64,000 nucleotides of DNA from Mucilaginibacter sp. OK098 (GTDB taxonomy: Bacteria; Bacteroidota; Bacteroidia; Sphingobacteriales; Sphingobacteriaceae), in assembly GCF_900142915.1 (NCBI RefSeq), contig NZ_FRCM01000004.1, forward strand, positions 657,649 through 721,648. The letters run 5' to 3'. The notes beneath the pieces were generated by a model, which saw nothing but the letters and a program-made list of their open reading frames with translations, was not told the DNA's origin and searched no databases. Each line of letters opens with the position of its first letter. Positions within the stretch are counted from its first letter, which is position 1. Below are positions 33,852-41,510 of this stretch, piece after piece. The position numbers were made by a program, and so were the translations under genes.

Positions 33852-33875
33852 GTTGTTGGTGACAACACCAACAAC
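33852..33875. repeat. inverted palindrome of the GTTGTC/CCAACAA family downstream of the transposase
   Basis: Arms GTTGTTGGTG and CACCAACAAC around a GACAAC-type centre, opposite in orientation to the two upstream copies. The words GGGCATCATC precede it as at 13745. A TCCGAAAT word array follows at 33898-33930. Confidence 0.88.
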
Positions 33876-33959
33876 GGCGGAGAAGTTATAGAATAATCAA
33901 ATCCGAAATCGAACATCCGAAATCCGAAATAAAATTTGCACAATCAAATAATTATCATT

Positions 33960-33978
33960 TACTTTGAACAACAAAGTA
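33960..33978. promoter_or_regulatory. palindromic operator TACTTTG-N5-CAAAGTA, copy 1
   Basis: A perfect 7+5+7 palindrome ending eight nt before the GTG of the next gene. Its left half overlaps a TTTG-type -7 box, so a bound repressor would block RNA polymerase. An identical-architecture copy is at 35168-35186. Confidence 0.75.
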
Positions 33979-33985
33979 CTTTTAA

Positions 33986-34606
33986 GTGAAAGAAAAAGAA
34001 ATTCAAGATGAGCTGGCCTCCATCCGCAGCCTGATGGAGCGATCCTCAAAATTCATATCCCTCAGTGGCCTTTCGGGGATCTTGGCAGGTGTGTATGCGT
34101 TGATAGCTGCAGGTTTAGCCTACAGTATAGTTTACAGCGGAAGCTCAAGAATTTACACAACCTTAAATCTTCATACAGATCCGGTCCCGCTTTACAATTT
34201 AATAGCTATAGGTGCATTTACTTTATTACTATCAGTAGTTACCGGGGTGATATTAACAACCAAAAAGGCAAAACGAAAGGGCCAGTCGGTTTGGGGAAAA
34301 ACAAGCCAGGCTTTATTATTTCACATGGCAACACCTTTGGTAACAGGCGGAGTGGTTATACTTATTTTTCTTTTCCGTGGTTATTATGGAATAGTTGGCC
34401 CATCATCACTCATCTTTTACGGCCTCTCATTAGTAAGTGCAAGCAACTTCACTTTCACGCTGGTTAAATACCTGGGTATTTGCGAAATAATTTTAGGGCT
34501 TATTGCCGCTTGCTTACCCGGGTATGGTTTGTTATTTTGGGCCATTGGTTTTGGTGTGCTGCATATTGTTTACGGCAGCATGATGTACTTTAAATACGAC
34601 AGGTGA
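33986..34606 (+). CDS. uncharacterised multi-pass membrane protein of the CreD operon
   Basis: A 206-residue protein with a charged N-terminal segment (KEKEIQDELASIRSLMERSS) followed by about five to six hydrophobic helices (around 25-45, 68-90, 110-130, 145-165, 168-200). The N-terminal part resembles a short amphipathic or coiled-coil segment. I do not recognise a functional family. GTG start at 33986 lies eight nt after the palindromic operator; an ATG 16 codons downstream is less likely. It overlaps the next gene by four nt (GTGA), so the two are translationally coupled. Confidence 0.75.
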   Translation: MKEKEIQDELASIRSLMERSSKFISLSGLSGILAGVYALIAAGLAYSIVYSGSSRIYTTLNLHTDPVPLYNLIAIGAFTLLLSVVTGVILTTKKAKRKGQSVWGKTSQALLFHMATPLVTGGVVILIFLFRGYYGIVGPSSLIFYGLSLVSASNFTFTLVKYLGICEIILGLIAACLPGYGLLFWAIGFGVLHIVYGSMMYFKYDR

Positions 34607-34908
34607 AAGTCCCTTTTGAAAAACTTGATAAAGCATTTGAGAACCGCCTGAGGTTACAGATCATGAGCGTGCTGATGGTGAATGACCGGTATGACTTTAA
34701 CTCGCTTAAAGAACTGCTGGACACCACCGATGGTAACCTTGCATCGCACCTGAAAGCGCTGGAGAAGGAAGAATATATTGTGGTGCATAAGGCATTTTTA
34801 GGCCGCAAGCCAAACACAACCTATGAATCGACAGAAAAAGGAAAAAAAGCTTTCCGGATGCATTTGGATGCTTTGGAGCAATTAATAAAACAACAGAAAA
34901 CTAAATAA
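34603..34908 (+). CDS. winged-helix transcriptional regulator (HTH_34/ArsR-like)
   Basis: A 101-residue DNA-binding protein of the winged-helix family PF13601-like. Helices FENRLRLQIMSVLMVN and FNSLKELLDTTDGNLASHLK (recognition helix) are followed by a wing (YIVVHKAFLGRKPNTTYEST) and a dimerisation helix (RMHLDALEQLI). Such proteins usually bind short palindromes as dimers. Two TACTTTG-N5-CAAAGTA palindromes frame its operon, at 33960 and 35168, making autoregulation plus control of creD the simplest model (inference). Starts with GTG overlapping the upstream stop. Confidence 0.88.
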   Translation: MKVPFEKLDKAFENRLRLQIMSVLMVNDRYDFNSLKELLDTTDGNLASHLKALEKEEYIVVHKAFLGRKPNTTYESTEKGKKAFRMHLDALEQLIKQQKTK

Positions 34909-34927
34909 TTTTTTATCACTAAAACGA

Positions 34928-35146
34928 ATGATCATGCAGAACAAAAATTCAGCCTTTTTGATACGTTTTGCCGCCATCAGCGGTAACATCCTGTTTATTT
35001 TATGGGTTACCTATAATGGGATCAATGAAGGGTTTAGGGGTACCCTGCCGGAAAAGATCTCATACATTGGGATGATGTGCCTTTTGATTTTAAACTCATA
35101 TCTTATTGTGACCGGATCAAAGCAAAAACAAATTATTGAACAATAA
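34928..35146 (+). CDS. small two-helix membrane protein
   Basis: A 72-residue protein with two predicted membrane helices: IRFAAISGNILFILWVTYN and the segment around ISYIGMMCLLILNSYLIV. Between them is NGINEGFRG. No family recognised. It lies 19 nt after the regulator and before the second operator, so it closes the first transcript of the CreD locus. An ATG two codons downstream is an alternative start. Confidence 0.7.
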   Translation: MIMQNKNSAFLIRFAAISGNILFILWVTYNGINEGFRGTLPEKISYIGMMCLLILNSYLIVTGSKQKQIIEQ

Positions 35147-35167
35147 AAAACTATTTTTTTATCCATT

Positions 35168-35186
35168 TACTTTGAAATACAAAGTA
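35168..35186. promoter_or_regulatory. palindromic operator TACTTTG-N5-CAAAGTA, copy 2
   Basis: Same half sites as at 33960 with a different 5-nt centre (AAATA versus AACAA). Flanking bases CATTTACTTTG and CAAAGTACTTT are also shared. It ends 17 nt before the creD ATG. Confidence 0.75.
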
Positions 35187-35203
35187 CTTTAAAATAAACA
35201 ATC

Positions 35204-36553
35204 ATGACAGAACAAATTGAAGAAAAACGAGGCTTTATGCATTGGTTAAAGGAATCAGTAACCGTGAAGCTGGCCTTTATTGGGTTTCTTATCCTGGTGC
35301 TCCTGATCCCGTCATCACTGGTAGAGAACCTGATCAGGGAACGGGCAACGCGACAAGATGAAATGATGAAGGATGTATCAGATAAATGGTCTGCCAGTCA
35401 GTTGATCCGCGGACCAGTATTAACCATCCCTTATAAAAAGCATGTTAAATACATGGACGATTCGCAAAAAGAAGCAGAGAAAGATGTGATGGAGAATTTA
35501 TACGTATTACCTGATAACCTGCATATTAAAGCGGAGCTAAAGACAGAGATCCTCCATCGCGGAATATTTGACGTAGTGGTTTACAACACCATTGTAAAGG
35601 TTTCAGGAAATTTTGCGCCGGCTGATCTGAACGCGCTTAATTTGTTACCTACCCAGTTGCTCCCTGAAAAGGCGCGCATCGCGTTTAGCATTTCTGATTT
35701 GAAAGGTTTAAAAACAAATCCTGTGATAAACGTAGCAGGCCAGGCATCACAGGCAGAGCCTATTTTTGACAGCCACTCCCCTTTTAGCAGTGGCTTGCAG
35801 GCCAATGTTAACTTAACAGCTAAAACAGGTGAGATCCCTTTTGATTTTACGCTCGATTTAAAAGGCAGCCAGGAATTGAGCTTTTTACATCTTGGAAAAA
35901 CAACCGATGTTGAAGCAAAAGGAAACTGGAGCAGTCCAAGTTTTGACGGCCGTTATTTGCCTGATACCCGCGTGGTTGATAGCAGCGGGTTCTCGGCAAA
36001 ATGGCGAATGCTCTACTATAACAGGCCCTACCCGCAGCAATGGGTTGGTAACGATACTTTATTAAGTGATGATAAAAAGGAGGCTGATGCATCATTTGGC
36101 GTAAAGCTGCGTTTACCGGTTGATCAGTATCAGAAAACTACGCGCACCAGCAAGTATGCTTTACTGATAATAATGCTGACGTTCATCTCGCTTTTTCTTA
36201 CCGAGGTTATCCGCAAACAAAAGGTCCATGTATTTAATTACCTGCTGATAGGCGCCGCAATGATCATCTATTATTCGCTTTTGCTCTCATTTTCAGAGCA
36301 GATTGGTTTTAACCCGGCTTACCTGGTGGCATCGGTTGCAACGGTGGGACTTATCACCACGTTTATTGGCTCCCTGCTTAAAAACAGGAATGCGGCTCTG
36401 CTTTTTGGTTTTATTTTATCAGTGTTTTATGTTTTCATTTTTGTGATCATCCAGTTGGAAGATTTTGCACTGATTATTGGCAGCGTGGCCTTATTTATAA
36501 TTGTGGGGATGCTGATGTATTTCTCGCGTAAGATCAATTGGGACAGGCAGTAA
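35204..36553 (+). CDS. creD: cell envelope integrity protein CreD
   Basis: A 449-residue inner-membrane CreD homologue. One N-terminal helix (VKLAFIGFLILVLLIPSSLV) is followed by a large periplasmic domain (~40-300) containing the conserved RGPVLTIPY and RWRMLYYNRPYPQ-like (here KWRMLYYNRPYPQ) segments, then five C-terminal helices. CreD is induced by the CreBC two-component system in proteobacteria and linked to envelope stress and beta-lactam responses. Here no CreBC is present, and a winged-helix regulator with shared palindromes appears to take its place (inference). Full length. Confidence 0.92.
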   Translation: MTEQIEEKRGFMHWLKESVTVKLAFIGFLILVLLIPSSLVENLIRERATRQDEMMKDVSDKWSASQLIRGPVLTIPYKKHVKYMDDSQKEAEKDVMENLYVLPDNLHIKAELKTEILHRGIFDVVVYNTIVKVSGNFAPADLNALNLLPTQLLPEKARIAFSISDLKGLKTNPVINVAGQASQAEPIFDSHSPFSSGLQANVNLTAKTGEIPFDFTLDLKGSQELSFLHLGKTTDVEAKGNWSSPSFDGRYLPDTRVVDSSGFSAKWRMLYYNRPYPQQWVGNDTLLSDDKKEADASFGVKLRLPVDQYQKTTRTSKYALLIIMLTFISLFLTEVIRKQKVHVFNYLLIGAAMIIYYSLLLSFSEQIGFNPAYLVASVATVGLITTFIGSLLKNRNAALLFGFILSVFYVFIFVIIQLEDFALIIGSVALFIIVGMLMYFSRKINWDRQ

Positions 36554-36565
36554 TTCATCTCAACT

Positions 36566-36648
36566 CCGCGATCTCCGTGCCTTCTTAGTGTTCACTGTGG
36601 TTAATTTTTAACGCAGAGGCCGCAAAGGAGGCACAGAGAACACGGAAA
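36566..36648. repeat. imperfect inverted repeat, CTCCGTGCC/AACGCAGAGG family
   Basis: GATCTCCGTGCCTTCTTAGT and its imperfect complement around GGCACAGAGAAC, with TGGTTAATTTTTAACGCAGA at the centre. A decayed relative is at 58240-58300. Confidence 0.7.
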
Positions 36649-36858
36649 ATTAAGGGCCTCTAATATTGATGACAAACAAATTGATATACAACCTAAAAGT
36701 ATGGATAGCCAGCGTAGTAGTTTCGCCGGGCATTTTACTTAATCATTAACCATTTTACTCGTGGGCAAGGTATCGTAAAAAAATTTTATTAAAAAACATA
36801 ATACCAATTTGGTTTTTGGTATATAATTATCGTAATTTACAATACTAAAGCAATTAAT

Positions 36859-36966
36859 ATGAGTCGGGAGCTTCTTGAATTTTCAGACATGATTGATGCG
36901 CAATTTGACATTACACCCGTTGAGCCTGATGATTTTTGGCAAATGATAGTGAATATGTTTATTTGA
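36859..36966 (+). CDS. possible 35-residue peptide gene
   Basis: A complete short ORF starting MSRELLEFSDMIDAQF and ending FWQMIVNMFI, preceded by an A/T-rich leader and with acidic, coding-like composition inside an otherwise gene-free 900-bp spacer. No homology recognised, and no promoter box of good quality. It could be a peptide gene or the beginning of a lost gene. The stretch 36649-36858 shows nothing, and 36967-37050 shows nothing. Confidence 0.3.
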   Translation: MSRELLEFSDMIDAQFDITPVEPDDFWQMIVNMFI

Positions 36967-37050
36967 TTGCGCTCTTTTTCTCTTCCCTGTTGATAGTAGA
37001 TTTACGGTCAACCATAATTTATTGTGCTTTAATTACGCTGGATGTTTATG

Positions 37051-37342
37051 CAGATCTGTCCTAAAGAAGTCTGTGAGGACACAGACTTCAGGGGGGGATT
37101 TTATCGCAGGGCGTTGCCCTGCGCTGATGGATTAGACCCTTTCCTTTGGTCTGGGAAGATTAACCCGGATATTTACGCAGACTTGTCCTAAAGAAGTCTG
37201 TGGGAACACAGACTTCGGGGGGGGATGTTTCTATCGCAGTGCGTTGCCGTGCGCTGATATGTTAGCCCCTTTCAGGGGCAGAAAATTCTTATTAAGCCCT
37301 GAAAGGGTGACATCCACCAGCGCAGGGCGAAGCCCTGCGATA
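37051..37342. repeat. mosaic array of TGTGAGGACACA and CGCAGGGCG palindromes
   Basis: Order: AAGAAGTCTGTGAGGACACA hairpin, CGCAGGGCGTTGCCCTGCG hairpin, then a second round of both (AAGAAGTCTGTGGGAACACA, CGCAGTGCGTTGCCGTGCG). CCCCTTTCAGGGGC/CCCTGAAAGGG arms and a closing CGCAGGGCGAAGCCCTGCG follow. The two rounds are ~115 bp apart. Two families that occur separately elsewhere are joined here. Confidence 0.88.
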
Positions 37343-37439
37343 CAGATACAGTAAAGAAGTAGCTTCAACATTTACAACAACTCCAACCCTTACAACACTT
37401 ACAACTTTTACAACCCTTTACAACCTCCAACAAAACCCC

Positions 37440-37447
37440 TACCTTTG
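37440..37447 (+). promoter_or_regulatory. -7 box TACCTTTG of rlmD
   Basis: Exact TAnnTTTG match that ends only seven nt before the ATG, implying a leaderless mRNA. A TTACAACC word array (37369-37435) lies directly upstream. Confidence 0.65.
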
Positions 37448-37454
37448 CAGCCTG

Positions 37455-38858
37455 ATGAATCAAGTTGCTAAAAAGAAGTTTTTTGAAGACGTTACCATTA
37501 TTGACATTGCCGAAGAAGGTAAAGGTGTAGGCAAAGCTGATGACTTTGTGCTTTTTGTTGACAAAGCCGTACCAGGTGATATTGTTGACGTACAGGTTTA
37601 TAAAAGTAAAAAGAGCTTTGGCGAAGGCAAAATAACCGAGTTAAAAAAGGCATCGGAGTACCGCACACAACCATTCTGTGAGCATTTTGGTACCTGCGGT
37701 GGCTGCAAATGGCAGCACATGACCTACGAGGCGCAGCTAAAATTTAAACAAAAATCGGTTGCGGATGCACTTACCCGGTTAGCTAAAATAGACGTTACCG
37801 GAATGGACGCCATTGTGCCCTCCCCTGCTGATAAATATTACCGCAACAAGCTGGAATACACTTTCAGCAACAAACGCTGGCTGTATGACGGCGAGAGCCG
37901 CGACAACGAAGAACTGAACATGAATGCGCTGGGCTTTCACATCCCCGGCAGGTTTGATAAGATCCTGGATGTAAACCATTGCTGGTTGCAAGCCGAACCA
38001 TCCAACACACTACGCAACAGCATCCGCGAGTTTGTGATCCGCGAAGGTTATACTTTTTATAATCTGAAAGGTCATGAAGGCGCATTACGCAATTTGATCG
38101 TGCGTACCTCATCAACCGGCGAGGTTATGGTGATCGTGGTTTTTGCTTATGTGGATGAAGAGCAGGTAAATAAGCTAATGAGTTATATCGACAGCAATTT
38201 TCCGGAGATTACTTCGCTGCTGTACATCATCAATCAAAAAAAGAACGATACCATTTTTGACCAGGAAGTAGTTGCATTTAAAGGCCCGGAATATATCCAC
38301 GAGGAGATGAACGGCATAAAATTCCGCATCGGGCCAAAATCATTTTATCAAACCAACTCGATCCAGGCATTAAAGCTTTATGAAATAACACGTGATTTTG
38401 CAGGGTTTACCGGTAATGAGTTAGTGTACGACCTTTATACCGGCGCCGGCACCATTGCCAACTTTATTGCAGGCAGTGTACGAGAAGTTGTAGGGGTTGA
38501 ATATGTGCCATCGGCCATTGAGGATGCAAAGATTAATTCGGCTATCAATAATATCACCAATACTAAATTTTTTGCAGGCGATATGAAAGATGTGCTGGTG
38601 GCAGATTTTGTGGCTGAGCATGGCAAGCCGGATGTGATCATCACAGATCCGCCACGCGCAGGTATGCACCCTGATGTGGTTGCCCGCCTCATGGAAATTG
38701 AAGCACCAAAAATTGTTTACGTAAGCTGCAACGCCGCAACCCAAGCCCGCGATCTGCTGGTATTGAAGGAGAAATATGATACCGTAAAGATTCAGCCGGT
38801 TGATATGTTCCCGCATACACAGCATGTGGAGAATGTAGTGTTGCTTTTGTTGAGGTAG
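37455..38858 (+). CDS. rlmD: 23S rRNA (uracil-C5)-methyltransferase, RlmD/RumA type
   Basis: A 467-residue TrmA/RumA-family enzyme making 5-methyluridine in 23S rRNA from SAM. An N-terminal TRAM domain (DIAEEGKGVGKADDFVLFVD) precedes a cysteine cluster for a 4Fe-4S centre (FCEHFGTCGGCKWQHM). The methyltransferase core is at the C-terminal end with DLYTGAGTIANFIAG, DPPRAGMHPDV and the catalytic cysteine in YVSCNAATQARDL. Which uridine it modifies (747 or 1939) cannot be settled from sequence, so the symbol is by family convention. The start is fixed by the promoter box just upstream. Confidence 0.92.
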   Translation: MNQVAKKKFFEDVTIIDIAEEGKGVGKADDFVLFVDKAVPGDIVDVQVYKSKKSFGEGKITELKKASEYRTQPFCEHFGTCGGCKWQHMTYEAQLKFKQKSVADALTRLAKIDVTGMDAIVPSPADKYYRNKLEYTFSNKRWLYDGESRDNEELNMNALGFHIPGRFDKILDVNHCWLQAEPSNTLRNSIREFVIREGYTFYNLKGHEGALRNLIVRTSSTGEVMVIVVFAYVDEEQVNKLMSYIDSNFPEITSLLYIINQKKNDTIFDQEVVAFKGPEYIHEEMNGIKFRIGPKSFYQTNSIQALKLYEITRDFAGFTGNELVYDLYTGAGTIANFIAGSVREVVGVEYVPSAIEDAKINSAINNITNTKFFAGDMKDVLVADFVAEHGKPDVIITDPPRAGMHPDVVARLMEIEAPKIVYVSCNAATQARDLLVLKEKYDTVKIQPVDMFPHTQHVENVVLLLLR

Positions 38859-38982
38859 TTCATGGTTGATGGTTCATAGCCGTTAGTCCATAGACAATGG
38901 ACCATGGAAGGAAAAATTTAACAGGTAAATTATTTAATCAAGAAATCCACGAATCATGTAAATCATGGTTCAGACAAATAAT

Positions 38983-39384
38983 ATGGAACCGGAAGAACTT
39001 TTAAACGAAAATAGAGATAACGGCGGGGAGCCAAAGAAAGAAAGTCCGCTGCTGAGTTTGGAGAAGGATTTGAAATTTTTTAATGAATCTATCCGCGAGG
39101 TTGCTGTAGAAATTATGGTGGAGGGGTTATCCAGCTACCCGATATTTATAGCGCACCAGCACGAGTTGGCTCTAGGCGAGCTGATCCTCGATCGCTTTGA
39201 CCTGAACACCGAATGGAGCATTCACGCCTCAACACTTGAAGAGTTTGTGGAGAAAGGTGTGATAAAGGAGATCCTGAAAGAGCGCTTTATCAGCAGCTAT
39301 AAAAACCCGCACGATTATATGTGTGTATTTGTGGTGGTGCCAGAGGGAGCAAATTTTGTATATGTGCCGTATTTGAAAGGATAA
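38983..39384 (+). CDS. conserved hypothetical protein next to a phosphoribosyltransferase
   Basis: A 133-residue cytosolic alpha/beta protein typical of Sphingobacteriaceae, with no known function. Seen: an acidic N-terminus (MEPEELLNENRDN), a middle segment SIREVAVEIMVEGLSSYPIF, HQHELALGELILDRFDL and a C-terminal FVVVPEGANFVYVPY strand pair. I use the ATG at 38983; the earlier ATG at 38965 lies inside a spacer word (AATCATGGTTCA) that occurs elsewhere and is likely fortuitous. The phosphoribosyltransferase gene follows after about 107 nt. Confidence 0.75.
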   Translation: MEPEELLNENRDNGGEPKKESPLLSLEKDLKFFNESIREVAVEIMVEGLSSYPIFIAHQHELALGELILDRFDLNTEWSIHASTLEEFVEKGVIKEILKERFISSYKNPHDYMCVFVVVPEGANFVYVPYLKG

Positions 39385-39491
39385 ATTTATAGATTTGTTA
39401 CGTGCGACATCTTCTACCCGGAAGAAGCAATATGGGTTTTTGTAATAAAAAGATCCTGCCATCGCACCAAATACAAGTTCAAAAGTAAACC

Positions 39492-40001
39492 ATGTCAAAC
39501 AAACACCTCCTTATATTAAACCAGCAGCAGATCCAGCAAAAGATCGACAGGATTGCTTACCAGATCCTGGAAGATAATTTTGATGAAGAAGAGATCCTGA
39601 TTGCAGGCATTTTGCCCAGCGGCGATAAAATTGCCAAAAGAATAAAAAGTATTTTGGATGATATTGCTCCTTTTAAAAGCAAAATGATAGGCATTGAGCT
39701 TGATAAGCAAAGCACCAGCCTTAAAGCTACCATTGATTTTGATGTGCAGGATTGCAGCAACAAGGTGGTTATTTTGGTTGATGATGTATTGAACAGCGGC
39801 AAAACGCTGGCTTATGGCTTCGGTGTTTTCCGCGATGTACCGCTAAAAAAACTCCGCACCGCTGTACTGATAGACCGCAACCACAAAAAATTCCCAATGA
39901 CCACCGACTTTGCCGGGATTGCCTTATCAACTGTTTTAAAAGAGTTTGTTGATGTTGTTTTGGATGAGGAAGGTGAAGAGGATGGGGTTTATTTGAGGTA
40001 A
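39492..40001 (+). CDS. PyrR/HPRT-like phosphoribosyltransferase
   Basis: A 169-residue type I phosphoribosyltransferase. The PRPP loop is VVILVDDVLNSGKTLAYG, preceded by the acidic strand and followed by RTAVLIDRNHKKFPM, a PyrR/hypoxanthine-type hood arrangement. It is distinct from pyrR at 3944 (little identity outside the loop), so the window has two paralogues. Substrate base unknown. The spacer behind it carries a short palindromic AAACTTCG stretch before the convergent gene at 40055. Confidence 0.88.
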   Translation: MSNKHLLILNQQQIQQKIDRIAYQILEDNFDEEEILIAGILPSGDKIAKRIKSILDDIAPFKSKMIGIELDKQSTSLKATIDFDVQDCSNKVVILVDDVLNSGKTLAYGFGVFRDVPLKKLRTAVLIDRNHKKFPMTTDFAGIALSTVLKEFVDVVLDEEGEEDGVYLR

Positions 40002-40054
40002 GAAACCTTACCAGACTTACGAAGTTTTGAAACTTCGTAAATCTGACCTGAGTG

Positions 40055-40789
40055 CTATTTTTTAACCGGATACTCCTGATTAAACTCATTAAAAGCAGCC
40101 ACAATAGCATCCGCTTCCTGCTGCTTGAACGTGGTTTTTTTGGCTCTTGCTATCATCTTGGCCATAAGTCCTTTGCCCGATGATGTTGGTTCATTTCCGT
40201 AAGCGCCATCTTCGTATTTCTTCATTATATCCGGAGCATCTTTTAAATAATCTTTAATGCCGTCGTTTAGTATATCATGATATTTTCCGTCGTTATCTTT
40301 CCTTGCTAAAACTTTATAGCCAGCCAGCAACTCATGGGTTTTCCGTTTCTCATAATCTTCGTATGAACCAGTGAAAGTGTCCATATCGGGCGGATAAGAA
40401 TAATAGCGATATGATGCAATTCTTCCGGCAGTCAGCCGTTCCAGCATATGGTCATTTGACCCTAAAATTCTAAAGTGAAGGTCAGAGCTTTCAACAAAAT
40501 GTACTTTATCAAATTTACGGTCGCCAACCTGGTAATATTTAATGTCGCCCGTTTTATACTTTTTGGGCTTAACATCTCCATTGGGATTAGCTGCAACTGC
40601 TACAGAATCTTTTAAAAAGATATGCTGCTGATTGAGCCATGGTGAATTTGCATACAAAATAATTGTACCGCTTACCCGTGTGCCATCATTCTGTATAACG
40701 TAACCGGGCTGGTAAACATCCTGGGCTTTTAAAACAGAAAAGCTGCACAAAAGCAATAAACAAAAAGCAATAAAGTAAGATCTCTTCAT
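40055..40789 (-). CDS. secreted hypothetical protein
   Basis: A 244-residue exported protein. Signal peptide 1-22 (ending SVLKAQ). The first ~110 mature residues are beta-rich (GYVIQNDGTRVSGTIILY, KKYKTGDIKYYQVGDRKF), matching a motif common in Bacteroidota secreted proteins in which a modified residue stretch is queried for a GTI(I/L) strand. The C-terminal half is helical and lysine-rich. Function unknown. It has its own TATCTTTG promoter box. Confidence 0.8.
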   Translation of the reverse strand: MKRSYFIAFCLLLLCSFSVLKAQDVYQPGYVIQNDGTRVSGTIILYANSPWLNQQHIFLKDSVAVAANPNGDVKPKKYKTGDIKYYQVGDRKFDKVHFVESSDLHFRILGSNDHMLERLTAGRIASYRYYSYPPDMDTFTGSYEDYEKRKTHELLAGYKVLARKDNDGKYHDILNDGIKDYLKDAPDIMKKYEDGAYGNEPTSSGKGLMAKMIARAKKTTFKQQEADAIVAAFNEFNQEYPVKK

Positions 40790-40839
40790 GATAATAGTAA
40801 GGTTGTAATAAAATATAATGATGTGATTTGCGGGGTATG

Positions 40840-40847
40840 CAAAGATA
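40840..40847 (-). promoter_or_regulatory. -7 box TATCTTTG of the secreted hypothetical gene
   Basis: Exact TAnnTTTG match on the minus strand, 50 nt before the ATG at 40789. Confidence 0.62.
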
Positions 40848-40897
40848 TACGGTTGTCTTTAAGATAATGTTACATTAATAAACAATTTGTCTGTCTA

Positions 40898-41437
40898 TTA
40901 TTTCAGCAATGTTTCCACTTTCTCAGCGGTCAAACTCAACCCATTGACAACTATAGTAGCCTGCTTATAAAAAGGTTCCCTCTCCGTTAATTTTTCATCG
41001 ATAAAATCAATAAGCGCATCGCCGTGTTTATCATGCAGCAGGGGGCGGGTAACTTTTTCATGTTCAAGCCTGTCGGCAAGGGTTTTAGGGGATAGTTGGA
41101 TATAGACTGATCTGCCGTGCGCATTTATCCATTGCATATTATCAAAAAAACAGGGCAAGCCTCCACCTGTGGAGATAACCGCATGTTCAGGATAATTAGT
41201 TTGCTTTAAAACTTCAGATTCCAGCTTGCGAAAGGCATTTTCTCCATGGGTGCCGAAATATTCGGCTATGGTGATGCCGGCCTGTGTTTCAAGGACGTGG
41301 TCAAGATCCATAAACTCATAGCCCAGCCTGGCTGCCAGCTTACGCCCCAGAGTAGTTTTGCCGCAGCCCATAAAGCCAATGAGGAATATCAGGCCTAAAC
41401 CTTTTGTAGCTGAACTATTATCTTCTAAACTATTCAT
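40898..41437 (-). CDS. aroK: shikimate kinase
   Basis: A 179-residue shikimate kinase phosphorylating shikimate with ATP in the aromatic amino acid pathway. P-loop GFMGCGKTTLGRKLA, shikimate-binding region FMDLDHVLE and FRKLESEVL, then STGGGLPCF and the lid region RPLLHDKHGD. Length normal. I choose the ATG at 41437, preceded by an A-rich leader, over that at 41458, which lies in an ACCATCAACTATG-type spacer array. It is likely cotranscribed with nothing on the minus strand upstream. Confidence 0.94.
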   Translation of the reverse strand: MNSLEDNSSATKGLGLIFLIGFMGCGKTTLGRKLAARLGYEFMDLDHVLETQAGITIAEYFGTHGENAFRKLESEVLKQTNYPEHAVISTGGGLPCFFDNMQWINAHGRSVYIQLSPKTLADRLEHEKVTRPLLHDKHGDALIDFIDEKLTEREPFYKQATIVVNGLSLTAEKVETLLK

Positions 41438-41510
41438 TAATATTATCTTTTCTGCCATAGACCATCATCTATCGACTTCCTGCCATGAACCATCAACTAT
41501 GAACCATGAA

